Assembly (NCBI RefSeq): GCF_004769525.1
Contig: NZ_RQFT01000003.1
Coordinates: 496,001-560,000 of the forward strand
Direction: 5' to 3'
Source of the DNA: Leptospira bouyouniensis
GTDB taxonomy: Bacteria > Spirochaetota > Leptospiria > Leptospirales > Leptospiraceae
Length of the DNA: 64,000 nucleotides
A program made the translations under genes and the position numbers. Below, piece after piece: positions 63,178 through 64,000 of the stretch. The notes under the pieces were generated by a model. That model searched no databases and had not been told where the DNA came from. It saw only the letters and a list, made by a program, of their open reading frames with translations. The first letter of the stretch is position 1; every line of letters starts with the position of its first letter.

Positions 63178-64000
63178 ATGAATTGGCATGTTTCTTTATT
63201 TTCAGCAGTGATTTTGATTCTATTTTCGTTGGCCAATCTATTTGCTGACAAAATTCCATTAGATCAGTCTCTATTATCCTTAAAAGATGAAATAAGAGAA
63301 TGGAAACATGGGAAAATATCTTCACACTTCCAACAAAAAATACGCAAAAAATCTATTTATCCAATAGAAGATGGAAATTGCAAACTAGAACTCGCCTCAA
63401 AAATTTCATCCGTCACGTATTACCGTCTCAGTTGCCAAGAAAGTGAAGAACCGAGTCTCATTGAATTTTTGTCGCAAAAAAGTAAGCAAATTGCCAAGGA
63501 TAAATTTCGTTTAAGGGCTGTTCATCGAATTGGTAAAAAACAGTACTTAGAAATTCAAACAGGACTCAGTGAAGCAAAAACCACAGAAAGTAAAGAATTC
63601 AAAAAAAATTTGGATGATACGGAATTAGATTACCCTATCAAAAAAGAAAAAAGTATTGGAGATGAAAGATACCAACATCAATCCAAATACAAACCTATTC
63701 AAAATCCAAATTTATTTTATTTTCAATCAATTGCTGAAAATCCAAAGAGAAGGAAAGAAGTTCCATCCAACTTGGAAGTTTTTTTTGATACTTCATGTCC
63801 ATTGGAGTATTTAGAAAAAGACCAAAGTTTCTATTGGGACCAAACGGTTTCTTATGTTTTTCGCATAACATGCGTCAAAGATTCTGTGTATCGACTGATA
63901 AGGGTTCCTTCTGTTACATCAGGTGAGTTAATGGTTTCCAATACCATTTGGAGAGACCCAAAACCTGGGGAAAGAGTTTTAGGAAAAGCTCTCCTTAAAA
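63178..64000 (+). CDS. Secreted protein, 3' truncated by the window
   Basis: An ORF starts at ATG 63178 and stays open to the last base (274 codons). It begins with a signal peptide (MNWHVSLFSAVILILFSLANLFA) followed by a Lys/Glu-rich, hydrophilic mature part with cysteines in GNCKLEL, RLSCQES, DTSCPLE and RITCVKD. No family is recognised. The gene is divergent from the rhodanese-like gene with 172 bp between the starts. Codon use looks like neighbouring genes, so I consider it real. Confidence 0.75.
   Translation, partial: MNWHVSLFSAVILILFSLANLFADKIPLDQSLLSLKDEIREWKHGKISSHFQQKIRKKSIYPIEDGNCKLELASKISSVTYYRLSCQESEEPSLIEFLSQKSKQIAKDKFRLRAVHRIGKKQYLEIQTGLSEAKTTESKEFKKNLDDTELDYPIKKEKSIGDERYQHQSKYKPIQNPNLFYFQSIAENPKRRKEVPSNLEVFFDTSCPLEYLEKDQSFYWDQTVSYVFRITCVKDSVYRLIRVPSVTSGELMVSNTIWRDPKPGERVLGKALLK

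Larger units (their letters stand above)
397..63869. repeat. Dispersed octamer GTTATGCG (13 sites)
   Basis: By eye the octamer GTTATGCG or its complement occurs at 397, 3349, 9519, 14789, 14979, 22538, 30669, 31026, 56988, 59338, 60462, 61389 and 63862. Five copies extend to GTTATGCGAAA. They fall in different reading frames and both strands, so protein coding does not explain them. Span given is from the first to the last copy. Confidence 0.5.

Noticed and set aside
1..64000. tRNA, rRNA, CRISPR array, intact insertion sequences
   Set aside because: I looked for cloverleaf-like stretches, rRNA signatures, regular repeats with spacers and transposase motifs and saw none; without a covariance search a tRNA could still be missed.

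Overview
The window looks like chromosomal DNA of a spirochaete of the genus Leptospira, most likely a free-living species. This is an inference from gene content: low-GC coding DNA, many Leptospira-style lipoproteins (short signal peptides ending in LSC, FSC, VSC, SAC or LEC), large SpoIIE-type PP2C phosphatases with membrane sensor regions, a PD40/OmpA cell-wall protein, PilZ-like proteins of the Leptospira type, and a spirochaete-type flgN-flgK-flgL-fliW-csrA cluster. TTG starts are frequent. I saw no rRNA, tRNA, CRISPR array or intact insertion sequence. The window opens inside coaX and closes inside a secreted-protein gene.

Layout. 0-3 kb: end of coaX, a membrane glycosyltransferase, a STAS anti-anti-sigma protein and an integrase-fold protein that lacks most catalytic residues. 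3-6 kb: an operon of telA, a DUF4870/XpaC-like membrane protein and an inositol monophosphatase. 6-11 kb: a polysaccharide cluster (three GT4 glycosyltransferases, a methyltransferase-like protein, a GDP-deoxymannose reductase-like epimerase). 11-20 kb: M48 protease with YjgN-type partner, patatin phospholipase, aminotransferase, SDR, an MFS exporter behind a palindromic operator, and lipoproteins. 20-24 kb: an unknown 493-residue protein, enoyl-CoA hydratase, dCTP deaminase, DUF2147 protein. 24-31 kb: a 1075-residue PP2C/TPR sensor, RlpA, two TPR proteins and a divergent dihydropteroate synthase. 31-40 kb: PD40/OmpA protein, PilZ-like protein, hisS, PAP2 phosphatase, LpxL-type acyltransferase, orphan transhydrogenase PntAA, UDP-glucuronate decarboxylase, M50-type membrane protease. 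40-47 kb: active and degenerate PP2C proteins in an operon with argJ, then a PhoR/PhoB-like pair preceded by 11-bp direct repeats. 47-53 kb: ECF sigma factor with two small membrane proteins, PilZ-like protein, aat, lipoproteins and small zinc-ribbon-like proteins, including an unlisted 58-residue DUF1289 gene. 53-59 kb: flagellar hook-filament junction genes, FliW, CsrA, DUF374 acyltransferase and OsmC. 59-64 kb: metallophosphoesterase, a sulfoquinovosidase-like GH31 lipoprotein with a changed sulfonate-binding residue, a rhodanese-like protein without its catalytic Cys, and the start of a secreted protein.

Themes. Envelope building (glycosyltransferases, acyltransferases, RlpA, OmpA, lipoproteins) and partner-switch or two-component signalling (STAS, three PP2C-family proteins, ECF sigma, PhoR/PhoB-like) dominate. 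Several proteins keep an enzyme fold but have lost key residues (integrase, second PP2C, rhodanese). The most testable observations are the 11-bp repeats before the response regulator, the 16-bp operator before the MFS exporter, the altered pABA loop of FolP, the R-to-Q change in the GH31 enzyme, and an over-represented octamer GTTATGCG.
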